A stretch of 64,000 nt of DNA, from positions 62,001 to 126,000 of the forward strand of contig JAAFAI010000005.1 in NCBI GenBank assembly GCA_018222405.1, written 5' to 3'. The notes under the pieces are model-generated. The model did no database searches. It saw only the letters and a program-made list of their open reading frames with translations, and had not been told where the DNA came from. The DNA comes from Gammaproteobacteria bacterium (GTDB lineage Bacteria > Pseudomonadota > Gammaproteobacteria > Enterobacterales > Alteromonadaceae). Shown here in pieces: positions 54,184 to 64,000 of the stretch. Position numbers and translations under genes: made by a program. How positions within the stretch are numbered: position 1 is the first letter of the stretch; every line of letters starts with the position of its first letter.

Positions 54184-54278
54184 GGTTAATGGATTCAAAA
54201 GCAGTTTAAATCCTATATTTCGGATGATTAATCCAGAAAACTGGGTTTTTGTGGACAATTTGCGTAACAAGAGGGTGT

Positions 54279-55244
54279 ATGGATCTACTCAGTCAGTTTC
54301 TTTCTTCACTTACCGTCAGCTCTACCAGTATCTCCACCTGGCGTTTTTACCCTCCTTGCGGCGTGCGTATTGAAAACTTCAAACCCGGCTTCTTGCTGTC
54401 ACATGTCAGCGGCGACGCACTGCATATTCATACTCAACAAGAGGCCTTTACCCTGGAAAGAGGCGATCTGTTTGTTGCTCCACTAGGCGGTGACTGCACC
54501 ATTGGTTTTGCCGACACGCGTGTATATACACCGATTAACAAACTGGAATGGCAGGGGGTTGGCGCTGAAACCTATGACATAGCCGATCACCACACTTCGG
54601 CCATGAGCGTGTCACTCGGGAAAGGTAACCTGTGCACCGCTTTGCTGGGGATTGCGTTTTCATTGAAATACACCCAAACCCTCAATGTAGCTTCAAGCTT
54701 GCCGCAATTTATTCAGTTAAAAAGTGCCAGTAACCCGCTCTACCAGGTGATCACGCCTGCCATCGATGTGCTAGTGAGTGACAATAAAGCCGGTTATTTT
54801 GGGATGGCAACAAAGCTGGCAGAATTTGCCGTTATCTCATCGATTCGAGCTTATATTCTCAGTGAGCCGGATTTTCCTATCGGTGTGTTTCGCGGCATGT
54901 CCAATCAGATGCTAAACAAAGCGCTGTATGCCATTCAGACACACCCGGAGAAAGCCTGGAGTGTACAACAGTTGGCCGATCATTGTGCCATGTCACGAAG
55001 TAATTTTGCCGCACGCTTCAGCGAGGAAATAGGCAAGACGCCCATTGAATACCTCAATGAGGTCCGCGTGCAACTGGCCCGGCAATTACTGAGCGAATCG
55101 AACCATTCACTGGCCTACATTGCTGAGCGTACAGGCTTTAATTCAGACCGGGTATTTAGAAACGTGTTTTATAAAGTGATGCACATGACCCCCCGTGATT
55201 ACCGTAAACAAACCAGGCAAGAGGGTCATGCGAGCGCAGTTTAA
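54279..55244 (+). CDS. AraC-family regulator with cupin-type sensor
   Basis: A 321-residue regulator. Start at 54279 follows AGAGGG; the frame extending to 54249 has no site. The N-terminal half is a cupin-like sensor (WRFYPPCGVRIENF, HIHTQQEAFTLERGDLFVAP; cupin_6 type). The C-terminal two helix-turn-helix motifs (WSVQQLADHCAMSRSNFAARF and the SLAYIAERTGFNSDRVF region) are typical AraC. It is divergent from the monooxygenase - fused deglycosidase - TonB - MFS operon and probably controls it in response to an aromatic or a sugar. Confidence 0.88.
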   Translation: MDLLSQFLSSLTVSSTSISTWRFYPPCGVRIENFKPGFLLSHVSGDALHIHTQQEAFTLERGDLFVAPLGGDCTIGFADTRVYTPINKLEWQGVGAETYDIADHHTSAMSVSLGKGNLCTALLGIAFSLKYTQTLNVASSLPQFIQLKSASNPLYQVITPAIDVLVSDNKAGYFGMATKLAEFAVISSIRAYILSEPDFPIGVFRGMSNQMLNKALYAIQTHPEKAWSVQQLADHCAMSRSNFAARFSEEIGKTPIEYLNEVRVQLARQLLSESNHSLAYIAERTGFNSDRVFRNVFYKVMHMTPRDYRKQTRQEGHASAV

Positions 55245-55296
55245 TCCCCTTCAGCTCGTCTGCAGCGCGAGGGGATACCGAGCGCATGGCCGGGAC

Positions 55297-56565
55297 TTAG
55301 TGACTGACTAACCCCTGTGCACCTTTGATTCTGGCCACTCCAATCAACATTGCCAGTGCCGATAAACACGCAAAGAGCAACAACACATTGGCCAGCCCTG
55401 CCATCGTATTTTGCAACGCTGCCACAATAATGGGGGCCGTAAACTGTCCCAAAAAGAACGCTCCAGTCCACAAGCCCGTTCCCCGGCCGCGCACATTGTC
55501 GGGTAACTCTTTAAGTATCCAGGTCAGCATGGTCGGTAACAGCATGCCAAAACCCAAACAAGCAATCACCATCGCACCGCTGCTTAGCAGTAAGGTGGCA
55601 GATAAGGCTGCCGTACTATAACCGATGGCAGATAAGGTAAAACCGATACTTACCAGCGTCGGACCCGAAGCGCCTTTCAAGGTTTTGAAGATGACTGCGC
55701 CCAACGCCATGCCGATATTAGCCGCAGCGCCTATCCCACCAATCATCGCCGGTGACACCTCTTTGGTTAGGCCGAGAATTTCTCCGAGCTTAACAATCAC
55801 GGTATAAAATAACACACCAACAAATAAACTGGTGAGTAACATGGGCAAAATATTTTTCCAGGGTATACGCGCTAATTGCTCAGCTTGCAGTGGCGTTTGG
55901 CGTTGTGGCTCAAACAAGATCAGCCATACCAGCAAAGCAATCGGCAGCGCTAGTAAATACAGTAGAAACGGGCCGCGTGAGCCCAGCGCCTCGCCGAGTA
56001 GCCCACCAATAGCAATTAATACGATCGCACTGATACTGACACTGGCCATTTGGATAGCTACCCAGCGCTGGCGGGCTTTTCCCTCGAAATAGTCGCCAAG
56101 CAGCGCGGTGGCCACTGTCATAATAGCCGCTTCGGCCACCCCCAGAACCACTCTGGCTGCGATGATATGGCGCAGATCGGAAAGAAAAAAGGGTAACAGA
56201 CCAATAGTGGCATAAATCAACAAGGCAACCAGCAGCACCGGTTTTCTGCCACATTTATCCGATACCCAACCGGCCAGTGGTGAAAATACAGCCACACATA
56301 AGGCCGGCACCGTAATGGCGATCGGCACCAGAAATTGCGAGCCCGTCATACCTGAAAATTCTTGCAGTAGCAAAGGCAATACCGGCACCAAAGAAATAAT
56401 CGCCATCACCGGCATAACGGCGGCTAAGATTAACAAAATTCCATGTTTAGTTGTGGCAATCTGACCAACCTGATCTGAAAGTCCGCCTTCGCTTTGTTGG
56501 TTAATCATGTTTTTCCCAATACTCTTTTGCAGGTCTTTGCGGTTGGTGTGCACATCATTAAACAT
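55297..56565 (-). CDS. MFS transporter
   Basis: A 422-residue carrier with twelve predicted membrane segments; loop motifs GWVSDKCGRKPVLL and VLGVAEAAIMT. It resembles the carriers at 41340 and 47933. The first ATG (56565) lacks a good site; an ATG at 56508, preceded by GGGAAAAAC, is an alternative giving 403 residues. It stands alone between the AraC gene and the LigAB operon and may carry an aromatic acid or glycoside. Confidence 0.83.
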   Translation of the reverse strand: MFNDVHTNRKDLQKSIGKNMINQQSEGGLSDQVGQIATTKHGILLILAAVMPVMAIISLVPVLPLLLQEFSGMTGSQFLVPIAITVPALCVAVFSPLAGWVSDKCGRKPVLLVALLIYATIGLLPFFLSDLRHIIAARVVLGVAEAAIMTVATALLGDYFEGKARQRWVAIQMASVSISAIVLIAIGGLLGEALGSRGPFLLYLLALPIALLVWLILFEPQRQTPLQAEQLARIPWKNILPMLLTSLFVGVLFYTVIVKLGEILGLTKEVSPAMIGGIGAAANIGMALGAVIFKTLKGASGPTLVSIGFTLSAIGYSTAALSATLLLSSGAMVIACLGFGMLLPTMLTWILKELPDNVRGRGTGLWTGAFFLGQFTAPIIVAALQNTMAGLANVLLLFACLSALAMLIGVARIKGAQGLVSH

Positions 56566-56701
56566 AGGGGCATGCCGGTGCTGGAACCTGCGTGTTAATT
56601 ATTTGTAATTATAATGAAGCACGTATGGATGACTGAATAATGGATAATTCTGCTCCCAGCCATCTGAAAATCTGATAGTTATCTGCAGCCGATTGACCGC
56701 T

Positions 56702-57145
56702 TTACCCCGCAGATTGACCGCAGTATTTCAATTCAATGCTGCCCTTGCGCGATTGTATTAACCACTGATCTTCACGCCTAATCAGGGTGTCGGTAAAACT
56801 GCCTATCATCAGATTGCTCTCGGCGGTAACGGGCAACGTCTCACTGGCGGAGCCGGTGGCCAGCCACACCCGGCTGGTAGCCACCACATTATTCGCCGTG
56901 ATGATGTCAAATACTGAGTTAGCAATAATATGACAACTGGAGCGTGGCGGGCGGGCACAAAATGACTGATAAATGGCGTCGCGCCCGGTAATGCCATGCT
57001 CGGCATCACTGGGTCGAAACAACACTGCATCTTCTGTATAACAGTCGGCAAGCGCCTGCCACTGACCGCCATCCAACAATTGGGTGGCGCGATTGAGCAA
57101 TTGCTGGCACTCGAGCTGAATCATGGCTCTTTCCTGTCTATCCAT
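56702..57145 (-). CDS. SnoaL/NTF2-like protein
   Basis: A 147-residue cone-shaped NTF2-fold protein (LNRATQLLDGGQWQALADCY, then ITGRDAIYQSF, ending LIRREDQWLIQSRKGSIE). Members include small subunits of ring-hydroxylating dioxygenases and cyclases/isomerases of the SnoaL type. No large oxygenase subunit is nearby, so an isomerase or lactone-forming role on a LigAB product is possible. It overlaps the hydrolase stop (TGATG) and has GGAG upstream; a second ATG at 57124 with AGGAAAG is an alternative. Confidence 0.72.
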   Translation of the reverse strand: MDRQERAMIQLECQQLLNRATQLLDGGQWQALADCYTEDAVLFRPSDAEHGITGRDAIYQSFCARPPRSSCHIIANSVFDIITANNVVATSRVWLATGSASETLPVTAESNLMIGSFTDTLIRREDQWLIQSRKGSIELKYCGQSAG

Positions 57146-57867
57146 CAGCCCTGCTCCTGTTGAATTAGCCAGTTGCGCATCGCACCTGCAATTTGCCCGG
57201 GCGCTTCGACGGTTGACATATGCCCCACGCCATCGAGTACCACCAGGCGACTACCGGGGATTTGCTGCTGTATTGCCTGATGTTGGGCAACCGGACTCCA
57301 TTGATCCTCAGTACCACTCATCAACAAAGTTGGCACCCGTACCTGACTCAGTACCTGTTCTGCATCGGGACGGTTGAGTAAAGCCTGAATTTGGCCATGA
57401 AAATCCTCTGTACTGTGGCGCAAAACCATCTGTCTTAGCTGTTCTACCAGTTCTGGTTTTTGCTTAGCCGTGTGACTCAACATTGGCGGTAACCAGCTAT
57501 CAGCAACCGCAGCCATGCCGGCATCACGGGACAAGTCCAGCAGCCTCTGCCTGCCCGGTACCTCTTTATCTGAGCGGGGATGCACTCCCGTATTCAGAAA
57601 GGCCAGTTGCGTAACGCGCTGCGGTGCCTGGCGTATTATTTCAAATGCTACGCGCCCACCCATGGAATGCCCGGCCAGAGCAAACTGCTCAGGGCTGCTG
57701 GCCAATACATGGGCGGCCATTTGGCTGATACTGTCAAAACCGGCAAAGCTAAAAATACTAACCTCGGCGACATCGTCGAGTAGGGTACCCACTTCCTGCC
57801 ACATAAGGCGGTCACAGAGCAAGCCGCACAGCAATACTAAAGGGGTTTTGTTGCTGGGTTGATTCAT
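57145..57867 (-). CDS. Alpha/beta-fold hydrolase
   Basis: A 240-residue hydrolase with the nucleophile elbow GHSMGGR (about 67-73), the acid Asp in MSGTEDQWSP and the His in DGVGHMSTVE. Its size and motifs are like 3-oxoadipate enol-lactonases and meta-cleavage-product hydrolases. It is downstream of ligAB in one operon (LigA, LigB, hydrolase, SnoaL-like), so it should act on the ring-opened acid. The substrate is not shown. Confidence 0.84.
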   Translation of the reverse strand: MNQPSNKTPLVLLCGLLCDRLMWQEVGTLLDDVAEVSIFSFAGFDSISQMAAHVLASSPEQFALAGHSMGGRVAFEIIRQAPQRVTQLAFLNTGVHPRSDKEVPGRQRLLDLSRDAGMAAVADSWLPPMLSHTAKQKPELVEQLRQMVLRHSTEDFHGQIQALLNRPDAEQVLSQVRVPTLLMSGTEDQWSPVAQHQAIQQQIPGSRLVVLDGVGHMSTVEAPGQIAGAMRNWLIQQEQG

Positions 57868-57882
57868 GCTGGGTATACCTGT

Positions 57883-59114
<1,232 letters not shown>

Positions 59115-59256
59115 AGGGTTCTCATTGCTTTTAAACGCTGAATTTTGCAGTCTGTGCCTAACCAACAAAACATGCTGGTTGCATGGCACCAGACTGCAGC
59201 CTGTATACTGAATGGTATTGTCTGAACATGTTTCACGTGGGGTATATAACCTGTCG

Positions 59257-60390
59257 TTAAATAGCCTGCATTAATTGGCTTATTGAGCTACGCATAATGT
59301 CGGCATGTTCCTGTTTATCGCCACCTTGCACCTCGATCTCACCCAAACGACCGGAATTTTCCACCACCATGCGGCAACGCTCCCAACGCCGGGCCTGATA
59401 GCGTTCCAGCGCAGTTGCCAGTTGCGGGGTCGCAGCCAGTTCTTCTGCCAGCACGATGGCATCTTCGATGCCAATACAGGCACCTGAGGCAAGGTGAGGA
59501 GTGGTGGCATGCACGGTGTCACCAATCATAACGATACGATCTTTAAACCAGGGTTGCGGCACTAATAAGGAATCCAGCGGACGCAGTGAAACAAGTGAGT
59601 CCTGATTAATTTGCGCAGCCAGCGACAGCACCATAGGCGCGCTAAAGTTATCCTCCAATAATTGTTTCAGTACCGCGGGCTCTTCTGCCGGGTCAAAACG
59701 TTGGCGGGTAACACTGTTAACGGTTAAAAACAGGTATACCTGTTCCTGTGACATAGGATTGATGCCCGCCTTGAGGTGCGGACCAACCCACATCATGGTG
59801 CTGTTGCATTGCGCCGGTCGCGGTAACACTGCCCGCCAAACCCCTTGCCCGGTGTAGGCAGGAGCTGGCGCGTCGGGCATCAGCCATTGTCGGGTTTTTG
59901 AATGGACGCCATCAGCGGCGATCACCAAATCGAAATGCGCCGTACTGCCATCAGAAAAACTTACTGTCACACCGCTGTCGTCCTGCTGCAACGCCGTGTA
60001 GGTCTGTCCCAGACGAATTTTGGTGCCGCACTCGACCACTTTATCAGCCATAATTTTCGCCAGCACCGGGCGCATAATCGCCCCGGCACCAGGAATATCC
60101 GGTCCGGCAAAGCGTGGGTTAGGTATGGTGGCAATCGGGTGACCGGACGCTGCCATCACCTCAAGCTGTTCGCTGCTGCTGCCCTGAGCAAGAAACGCAT
60201 CCAGTGTACCCAGGGTTTTGAACGCCCTTAGTGTGGCACCATGCAAACTGATACCAGCACCTTCGGCCTGCCATTTCGGGTTGATTTCCAACAAGTGGGT
60301 TTCAATATTTTGTTTACTTAACTGTATCGCGGCTGACATGCCGGAAAAACCGCCACCGATAATGAGTACTTTACTAACTGATGTGTCCAT
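59257..60390 (-). CDS. FAD-dependent monooxygenase, aromatic hydroxylase (cassette 2)
   Basis: A 377-residue paralogue of the enzyme at 18933. It shares LIIGGGFSGMSAAI, VWRAVLPRP, GDTVHATTPHLASGACIGIEDA and VVENSGRLGEIEVQGGDK. Start at 60390 follows GAGGAAAACG; a TTG 15 bases upstream is less likely. The last gene of cassette 2. It is divergent enough from its copy to suggest another ring pattern as substrate, not a recent duplication. Confidence 0.87.
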   Translation of the reverse strand: MDTSVSKVLIIGGGFSGMSAAIQLSKQNIETHLLEINPKWQAEGAGISLHGATLRAFKTLGTLDAFLAQGSSSEQLEVMAASGHPIATIPNPRFAGPDIPGAGAIMRPVLAKIMADKVVECGTKIRLGQTYTALQQDDSGVTVSFSDGSTAHFDLVIAADGVHSKTRQWLMPDAPAPAYTGQGVWRAVLPRPAQCNSTMMWVGPHLKAGINPMSQEQVYLFLTVNSVTRQRFDPAEEPAVLKQLLEDNFSAPMVLSLAAQINQDSLVSLRPLDSLLVPQPWFKDRIVMIGDTVHATTPHLASGACIGIEDAIVLAEELAATPQLATALERYQARRWERCRMVVENSGRLGEIEVQGGDKQEHADIMRSSISQLMQAI

Positions 60391-60417
60391 ATACGTTTTC
60401 CTCAACCTGCTAAATCG

Positions 60418-60750
60418 TTACAAATGCGCCAGTACCTGCCCTGTTGCCGTCACCTCAAGGGTGATGCCAGTCAGTGTCTGTCCCCTACAGGGCCCTGAAA
60501 TACACAAGCCTGTGTCAATCTCAAAACGTGCACCGTGCGAAGCACAGACAATGTGTTGACCAGCGCCGTCCAGATAACCATCTTTGCGCCAGGGCAACGC
60601 CGTCTCCCCATAGTGGGGACACAGATCCCGATAGGCATAAAGCGTAGCTCCCTGGCGCACCACGAAAAGGCTGTCGCGCCCCTCTTGTAACGGGTCAAAG
60701 CCTTTGGCTGCGCCTTCTGGGATGTCATCGATATGACATAACAACACCAT
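60418..60750 (-). CDS. Rieske [2Fe-2S] ferredoxin (cassette 2)
   Basis: A 110-residue Rieske protein; ligands Cys44/His46 (CPHYG) and Cys69/His72 (CASHG). AAGGA is 9 bases before the ATG. It shares DPLQEGRDSLFVVRQG-type N-terminal text with the copy at 20063 and lies between the VOC dioxygenase and the monooxygenase, as in cassette 1. Reductive reactivation of the extradiol enzyme is the likely role. Confidence 0.9.
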   Translation of the reverse strand: MVLLCHIDDIPEGAAKGFDPLQEGRDSLFVVRQGATLYAYRDLCPHYGETALPWRKDGYLDGAGQHIVCASHGARFEIDTGLCISGPCRGQTLTGITLEVTATGQVLAHL

Positions 60751-60766
60751 ATCAGGTCATCCTTAT

Positions 60767-61690
60767 CTATTGCTGGGGCGGCCCGCCGGGCGCCCACTTC
60801 TCTCGAAATTCCAACAAAAACGTCTGCGAGTTGTCGGCCCCGGGCAGCATTTCCCGCGCGGTCCAGTGTTCGTCGTGCAAATCCATATCAGCGTCATACT
60901 CAATGTGACAACCAAATGGACTCTTAAAGTACCAGAACCAGTTAGAGCCCATAATATGACGACCTGGCCCCCAAAAGCTCTGATAACCTTTATTAACCAT
61001 ATTGGTTCCGGCCTGAACCACTTCGGTCGGGCCCGCCATATGGAACGTAAAGTGTTCACACCCTTGCATATGTGGCGGCGTTTCAATAAAGAACAGAGTG
61101 TGGTGATCATGGGTGCCAGCCGGACGCATAAAGGGCCCCACATGACTAAACCGATCGGTAGTGACAAAGCCTAATCGCTGGCTGTAAAAGGCCTCTAATT
61201 TGGCGAAATCCGGCACAAAATACACCACATGAGATAGAGAACGAGGCTTGGGTGTGGCAAGCTTTTCTACTCCCAGCGAGTTAAAACCACGCATGGACGA
61301 TGCCCCTGGCGCGTTAATCTGCTCAGCGGGCATTGACAACGGTTTACGAATGGTAACTTGAAAACCCAGCACAAATCCTGCATCGTCCTGGGCTTCTAAC
61401 GAGCCGTTGTCCAGTACCTTAACCGTTCTGTCTTTATCAAGCTCGGCGGCAATGGCATCCAGCGTCGCCTGGTCAGCGACGCCATAAATGGTCTTGCGCA
61501 GCATACTGCCTGAAGCCAGCGGCTCCGGCAGGGACGGGTCATCCTTATGGGCAACAATCACTGAAGTGCCATCCAGTGCGATAAACTGACCATCACCGAC
61601 GGACTCCAGTCCATAATCCTTGAGGTATTCTTCACAGGCATCAACGTCATCCACGCCAAACACCAGTGTATCAGGTCCAATTATATTCAT
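60767..61690 (-). CDS. Type I extradiol ring-cleavage dioxygenase, VOC fold (cassette 2)
   Basis: A 307-residue VOC dioxygenase starting at ATG 61690 (AAGG 9 bases upstream). The ligand stretches LSHVVYF, EHFTFHMAGP and HIEYDADMD repeat the His-His-Glu set of cassette 1. The block NMVNKGYQSFWGPGRHI is identical in both copies, while the N-terminal vestigial domain has changed more. It opens a catechol-type ring with Fe(II); substrate not known. Confidence 0.9.
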   Translation of the reverse strand: MNIIGPDTLVFGVDDVDACEEYLKDYGLESVGDGQFIALDGTSVIVAHKDDPSLPEPLASGSMLRKTIYGVADQATLDAIAAELDKDRTVKVLDNGSLEAQDDAGFVLGFQVTIRKPLSMPAEQINAPGASSMRGFNSLGVEKLATPKPRSLSHVVYFVPDFAKLEAFYSQRLGFVTTDRFSHVGPFMRPAGTHDHHTLFFIETPPHMQGCEHFTFHMAGPTEVVQAGTNMVNKGYQSFWGPGRHIMGSNWFWYFKSPFGCHIEYDADMDLHDEHWTAREMLPGADNSQTFLLEFREKWAPGGPPQQ

Positions 61691-61703
61691 GTTCAATCGC
61701 CTT

Positions 61704-62873
61704 TTAGTCTTTTTTCGCTACGGTGCGTCCACCAAGTCGTTTGGCTACCCAGTCAGCTATGTAATGGCTGGTATTGATGCTGTTATCGAAACTGGCATGC
61801 TGCACCCCTCCTTCGCGCTCAGTAAAGATTTTAAGCTCTCGGTCTGGACAGTTAACCAATTGCTCGTACGTACGATGCGCCCATTTCAATGGTATCTGAC
61901 TGTCTTTCACACCATGGGTTACCAAAAACGGCACTTTGATTTTTTCCACCACACCATCAAGATGAACGTTTTCTGCGATGCGCATGAAGTCATCAATGTC
62001 TTTGGCGCCCCACACCCAGCAAACATGATTCCAGTAGTGAGGCACAGGTAATTCACCTTCTCGTTCAAGGCGTCGTTTTTGTACGTCACGCCAGTCATGG
62101 TTTGCCCCCCATGAAACGCCGCAGGCAAATCGAGGTTCAAAAGCCACCGCACGCGGGCTGTAATAACCACCCAGCGAGACACCCTGCATACCAATGCGCT
62201 TACTGTCGATGTCAGCGCGGGTTTCCAGATAGTCAACCACCCGGCTGGCCCAGTGCTCACTGTCATAGCGGGCGGTAAAACCTTGCAGACGCAGCGCTTC
62301 GCCTGTTCCTGGCTGATCAAGCATTAACGAGGCAATGCCGCGTTTAGCCAGTGCTTCAGGCTGACCTACCCGGTAGATCATTTCTTTGGTAGAATCCAAA
62401 CCGTTAACCTGAACGAGCACTGGTTGCGGACCTTCTACGCCTTCGGCAGGATAATACAAAGCAGCAAGATGCTTACCTTCGTAAGGAATTTCTACACGCT
62501 GACAACGTTCACCTTTCAGCTCTATACCTTTAAGGAACAACTCAAGTGAACGCTTGTACAACTCCATACGTCCCTCTGTACCATGACCCTGAAGACGTTC
62601 GCAGGTAGTCAGGTAAGTGGAAGCACGAGAGTATTTTTCGCCAGCTGATAACAGGTTACCCGCTGCTTCATCTTCTGCAGCTAATCCACATAGCTTGTCA
62701 GCCATTTGTTGCCAGGTATCTCTGAAGGCCTTGGTTCCTGCAGCATCAGGGGCTTTCGCAGCCTCAGCTAATGGCCCGCACATTTCCTGAATTTCGCCCA
62801 TCCGTGCACCCATTTCAATGGCCAGATTGACCGACAGATCCCACACATAGTTGGTTGGAAAAAATCTAAACAT
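61704..62873 (-). CDS. Alpha/beta hydrolase, DHPON-hydrolase-like (cassette 2)
   Basis: A 389-residue hydrolase collinear with the one at 21357: same helical N-terminal domain (FFPTNYVWDLSVNLAIEMG), Ser233 in GVSLGGY, an Asp in THGVKDSQIP and a His in GGVQHASFD. The line NHDWRDVQKRRLE and the PHYWNHVCWVWGAKDIDDF stretch are nearly identical in both, pointing to a common substrate core. Likely a C-C bond hydrolase. Confidence 0.87.
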   Translation of the reverse strand: MFRFFPTNYVWDLSVNLAIEMGARMGEIQEMCGPLAEAAKAPDAAGTKAFRDTWQQMADKLCGLAAEDEAAGNLLSAGEKYSRASTYLTTCERLQGHGTEGRMELYKRSLELFLKGIELKGERCQRVEIPYEGKHLAALYYPAEGVEGPQPVLVQVNGLDSTKEMIYRVGQPEALAKRGIASLMLDQPGTGEALRLQGFTARYDSEHWASRVVDYLETRADIDSKRIGMQGVSLGGYYSPRAVAFEPRFACGVSWGANHDWRDVQKRRLEREGELPVPHYWNHVCWVWGAKDIDDFMRIAENVHLDGVVEKIKVPFLVTHGVKDSQIPLKWAHRTYEQLVNCPDRELKIFTEREGGVQHASFDNSINTSHYIADWVAKRLGGRTVAKKD

Positions 62874-62926
62874 AATGACACCTTATATTGCGTTACTGGT
62901 TCAGCGCCTGGCGCTGAACGGATTAA

Positions 62927-63721
62927 TTACTGTTCAAGAATTGCCACGGCACGGACAAAGCCGGCCGAGGCGTGTTTAATTTTGTATGGGAAGCAGGCAA
63001 CCAAAAATCCGTGGTCTGGCAGGCTCTCCAGATTGGCCAGTTTTTCCATCTGACCGTAACCGATATCGCGACCAGCCTTATGGCCTTCCCACACAATCGA
63101 CGCATCACCACTTTGGGCAAATCGCTCTCTGGTAAAGGAAAACGGCGCATCCCAGCTCCAGGCATCGGTGCCTACCACCCGTACCCCCTTTTCGAGCAGA
63201 TACAGGGTGCCTTCGCGACCAATCCCTACACCGGCATCCAGATATTCCGGCTGGCCATAAACAGAGCCGGCGCGGGTGTTAACCAGCACTATGTCGAAAG
63301 GCTGTAACTGATAATTGATGCGGGCAAGTTCCGCTTCGATTTCGGCAGCGCCCACCACATGGCCGTCGTGCAGGTGGCGAAAATCGAGCTTGACCCCCGG
63401 CTTTAAGCACCACTCCAGCGGTAACTCATCGATACCGTAAGCCGGCCGTCCGCCTAATGCTTCGTCGGTGGTAGAGGCGTAGTGCCAGGGGGCATCCATA
63501 TGGGTACCGCTGTGAGTGGTGATTTTCATAAATTCACCAGCCGGCGCTTCGCCGCCGTGCATATCGGATTTTTTCAGGCCCGGAAACATGGCGGCCATCA
63601 GTGGCCAGCCAGAGTGATGGTCACGATACTCAATCTCAGGCAGCATTTCCGGCGGATCAGTGTAGGGGTTATTTTCCAGCGTGACCGACAGGTCAATCAT
63701 TTTGCAATTATTGAGCTTCAT
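62927..63721 (-). CDS. Cyclase-family metal hydrolase (cassette 2)
   Basis: A 264-residue paralogue of the gene at 22561. The metal motif HSGTHMDAPWH covers His70, His74, Asp76 and His80. Other shared lines are GIDELPLEWC, VVGTDAWSWDAPF and HKAGRDIGYGQMEKL. It is followed by the VOC-hydrolase genes in the same order as in cassette 1, with a 20-base gap to the upstream FAH gene in place of an overlap. Confidence 0.88.
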   Translation of the reverse strand: MKLNNCKMIDLSVTLENNPYTDPPEMLPEIEYRDHHSGWPLMAAMFPGLKKSDMHGGEAPAGEFMKITTHSGTHMDAPWHYASTTDEALGGRPAYGIDELPLEWCLKPGVKLDFRHLHDGHVVGAAEIEAELARINYQLQPFDIVLVNTRAGSVYGQPEYLDAGVGIGREGTLYLLEKGVRVVGTDAWSWDAPFSFTRERFAQSGDASIVWEGHKAGRDIGYGQMEKLANLESLPDHGFLVACFPYKIKHASAGFVRAVAILEQ

Positions 63722-63741
63722 AAAAATAAGCCTTTGAATAA

Positions 63742-64000
63742 CTAGTAATTTTCACCAGCTTGCAATGCCGGTGAGCGGGTAATTTTCTGGTCAATAGCAC
63801 CGAACGGCTGTGTGCCATCAGGCAGGGTGGCATGCATATGAATACGATCACCAAACTGCATGTAGCCAGTACGAATTTCACCAAACTCAATCTGATCAAT
63901 CGCGCGGCGCTCAGAAATACAGGCTGAGCCGACACTGCGGTCGTGATTGGAGACCGTGCCTGAGCCTAAGATGGTCCCAGCACTGAGACGGCGCGTCAGG
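63742..64000 (-). CDS. FAH family protein, C-terminal part (cassette 2; 5' end outside window)
   Basis: The frame is open from base 64000 to the stop at 63742-63744, giving the last 85 residues. RLSAGTILGSGTVSNHD matches the glycine loop of FAH proteins (TLHPGTVIGSGTVSNAD in cassette 1). The copies differ more towards the C-terminus. This completes the six-gene order of cassette 2. Confidence 0.82.
   Translation of the reverse strand, partial: LTRRLSAGTILGSGTVSNHDRSVGSACISERRAIDQIEFGEIRTGYMQFGDRIHMHATLPDGTQPFGAIDQKITRSPALQAGENY

Noticed and set aside
59115..59189. N-terminal extension of LigA from a GTG
   Set aside because: The added 25 residues have no LigA likeness; the ATG at 59114 gives the usual length.

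Overview
The window looks like a chromosomal segment of a marine gammaproteobacterium of the Alteromonadaceae type. This is inferred from the protein families: YihG-like acyltransferases, a YbdG-type channel, YggN, FldB, large TonB-dependent receptors and xylan hydrolases. No rRNA, tRNA, CRISPR array or prophage was seen. There are two unlike halves, joined by a degenerate IS5-family element at 17572-18750.

Left part (1-17.6 kb) is ordinary chromosome. It holds the end of a DUF6445 gene, a xylan pair (GH3 then GH10 lipoproteins, minus strand) and an operon of two tandem acyltransferases plus a mechanosensitive channel. Next come a small membrane protein, YggN, a YeeZ-like SDR, an NSS sodium symporter, an SDR/DCC pair, MsrA, a phytase-like lipoprotein, a PhoD-like phosphatase and flavodoxin FldB. 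It ends in an RHS tip fragment that runs into the IS.

Right part (18.75-64 kb) is a dense catabolic island that I read as a C- and O-glycoside (probably flavonoid-like) degradation region. (a) A six-gene aromatic cassette occurs twice, at 18933-24337 and 59257-64000: FAH-family protein, cyclase-family metal hydrolase, DHPON-hydrolase-like alpha/beta hydrolase, VOC extradiol dioxygenase, Rieske ferredoxin and flavin monooxygenase. The first copy is divergent from a NodD-like LysR regulator. (b) C-glycoside deglycosidase modules (DUF6379 beta subunit plus TIM-barrel alpha subunit) occur as two split pairs (33969-35359 and 39803-41187), as one fused single-chain protein (51559-52863), and as an N-terminal stub cut by the IS (18751-18866). 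(c) Two different GMC oxidoreductases could make the 3-keto glycosides that such deglycosidases need: a soluble one (32048-33721) and an Fe-S type with a Tat hitch-hiker subunit (36457-38720). (d) A GH106 alpha-L-rhamnosidase, two TonB receptors, four MFS carriers, Gfo/Idh and ThuA proteins would serve uptake and sugar handling. (e) LigAB protocatechuate 4,5-dioxygenase would take a freed catecholic ring. (f) LysR, TetR and AraC regulators are present, and a shared 16-bp palindrome (TAGAAT-N4-ATTCTA) lies at matching distances before three of the operons.

Proposed flow: TonB uptake, removal of rhamnose, oxidation of the C-glycosyl sugar at C3, C-deglycosylation, hydroxylation and meta-cleavage of the polyphenol ring, then LigAB on the remaining ring. 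The family assignments are well supported by motifs. The substrate (flavonoid C-glycosides) is inference. A Qnr-type pentapeptide protein sits at the end of one of the catabolic operons.
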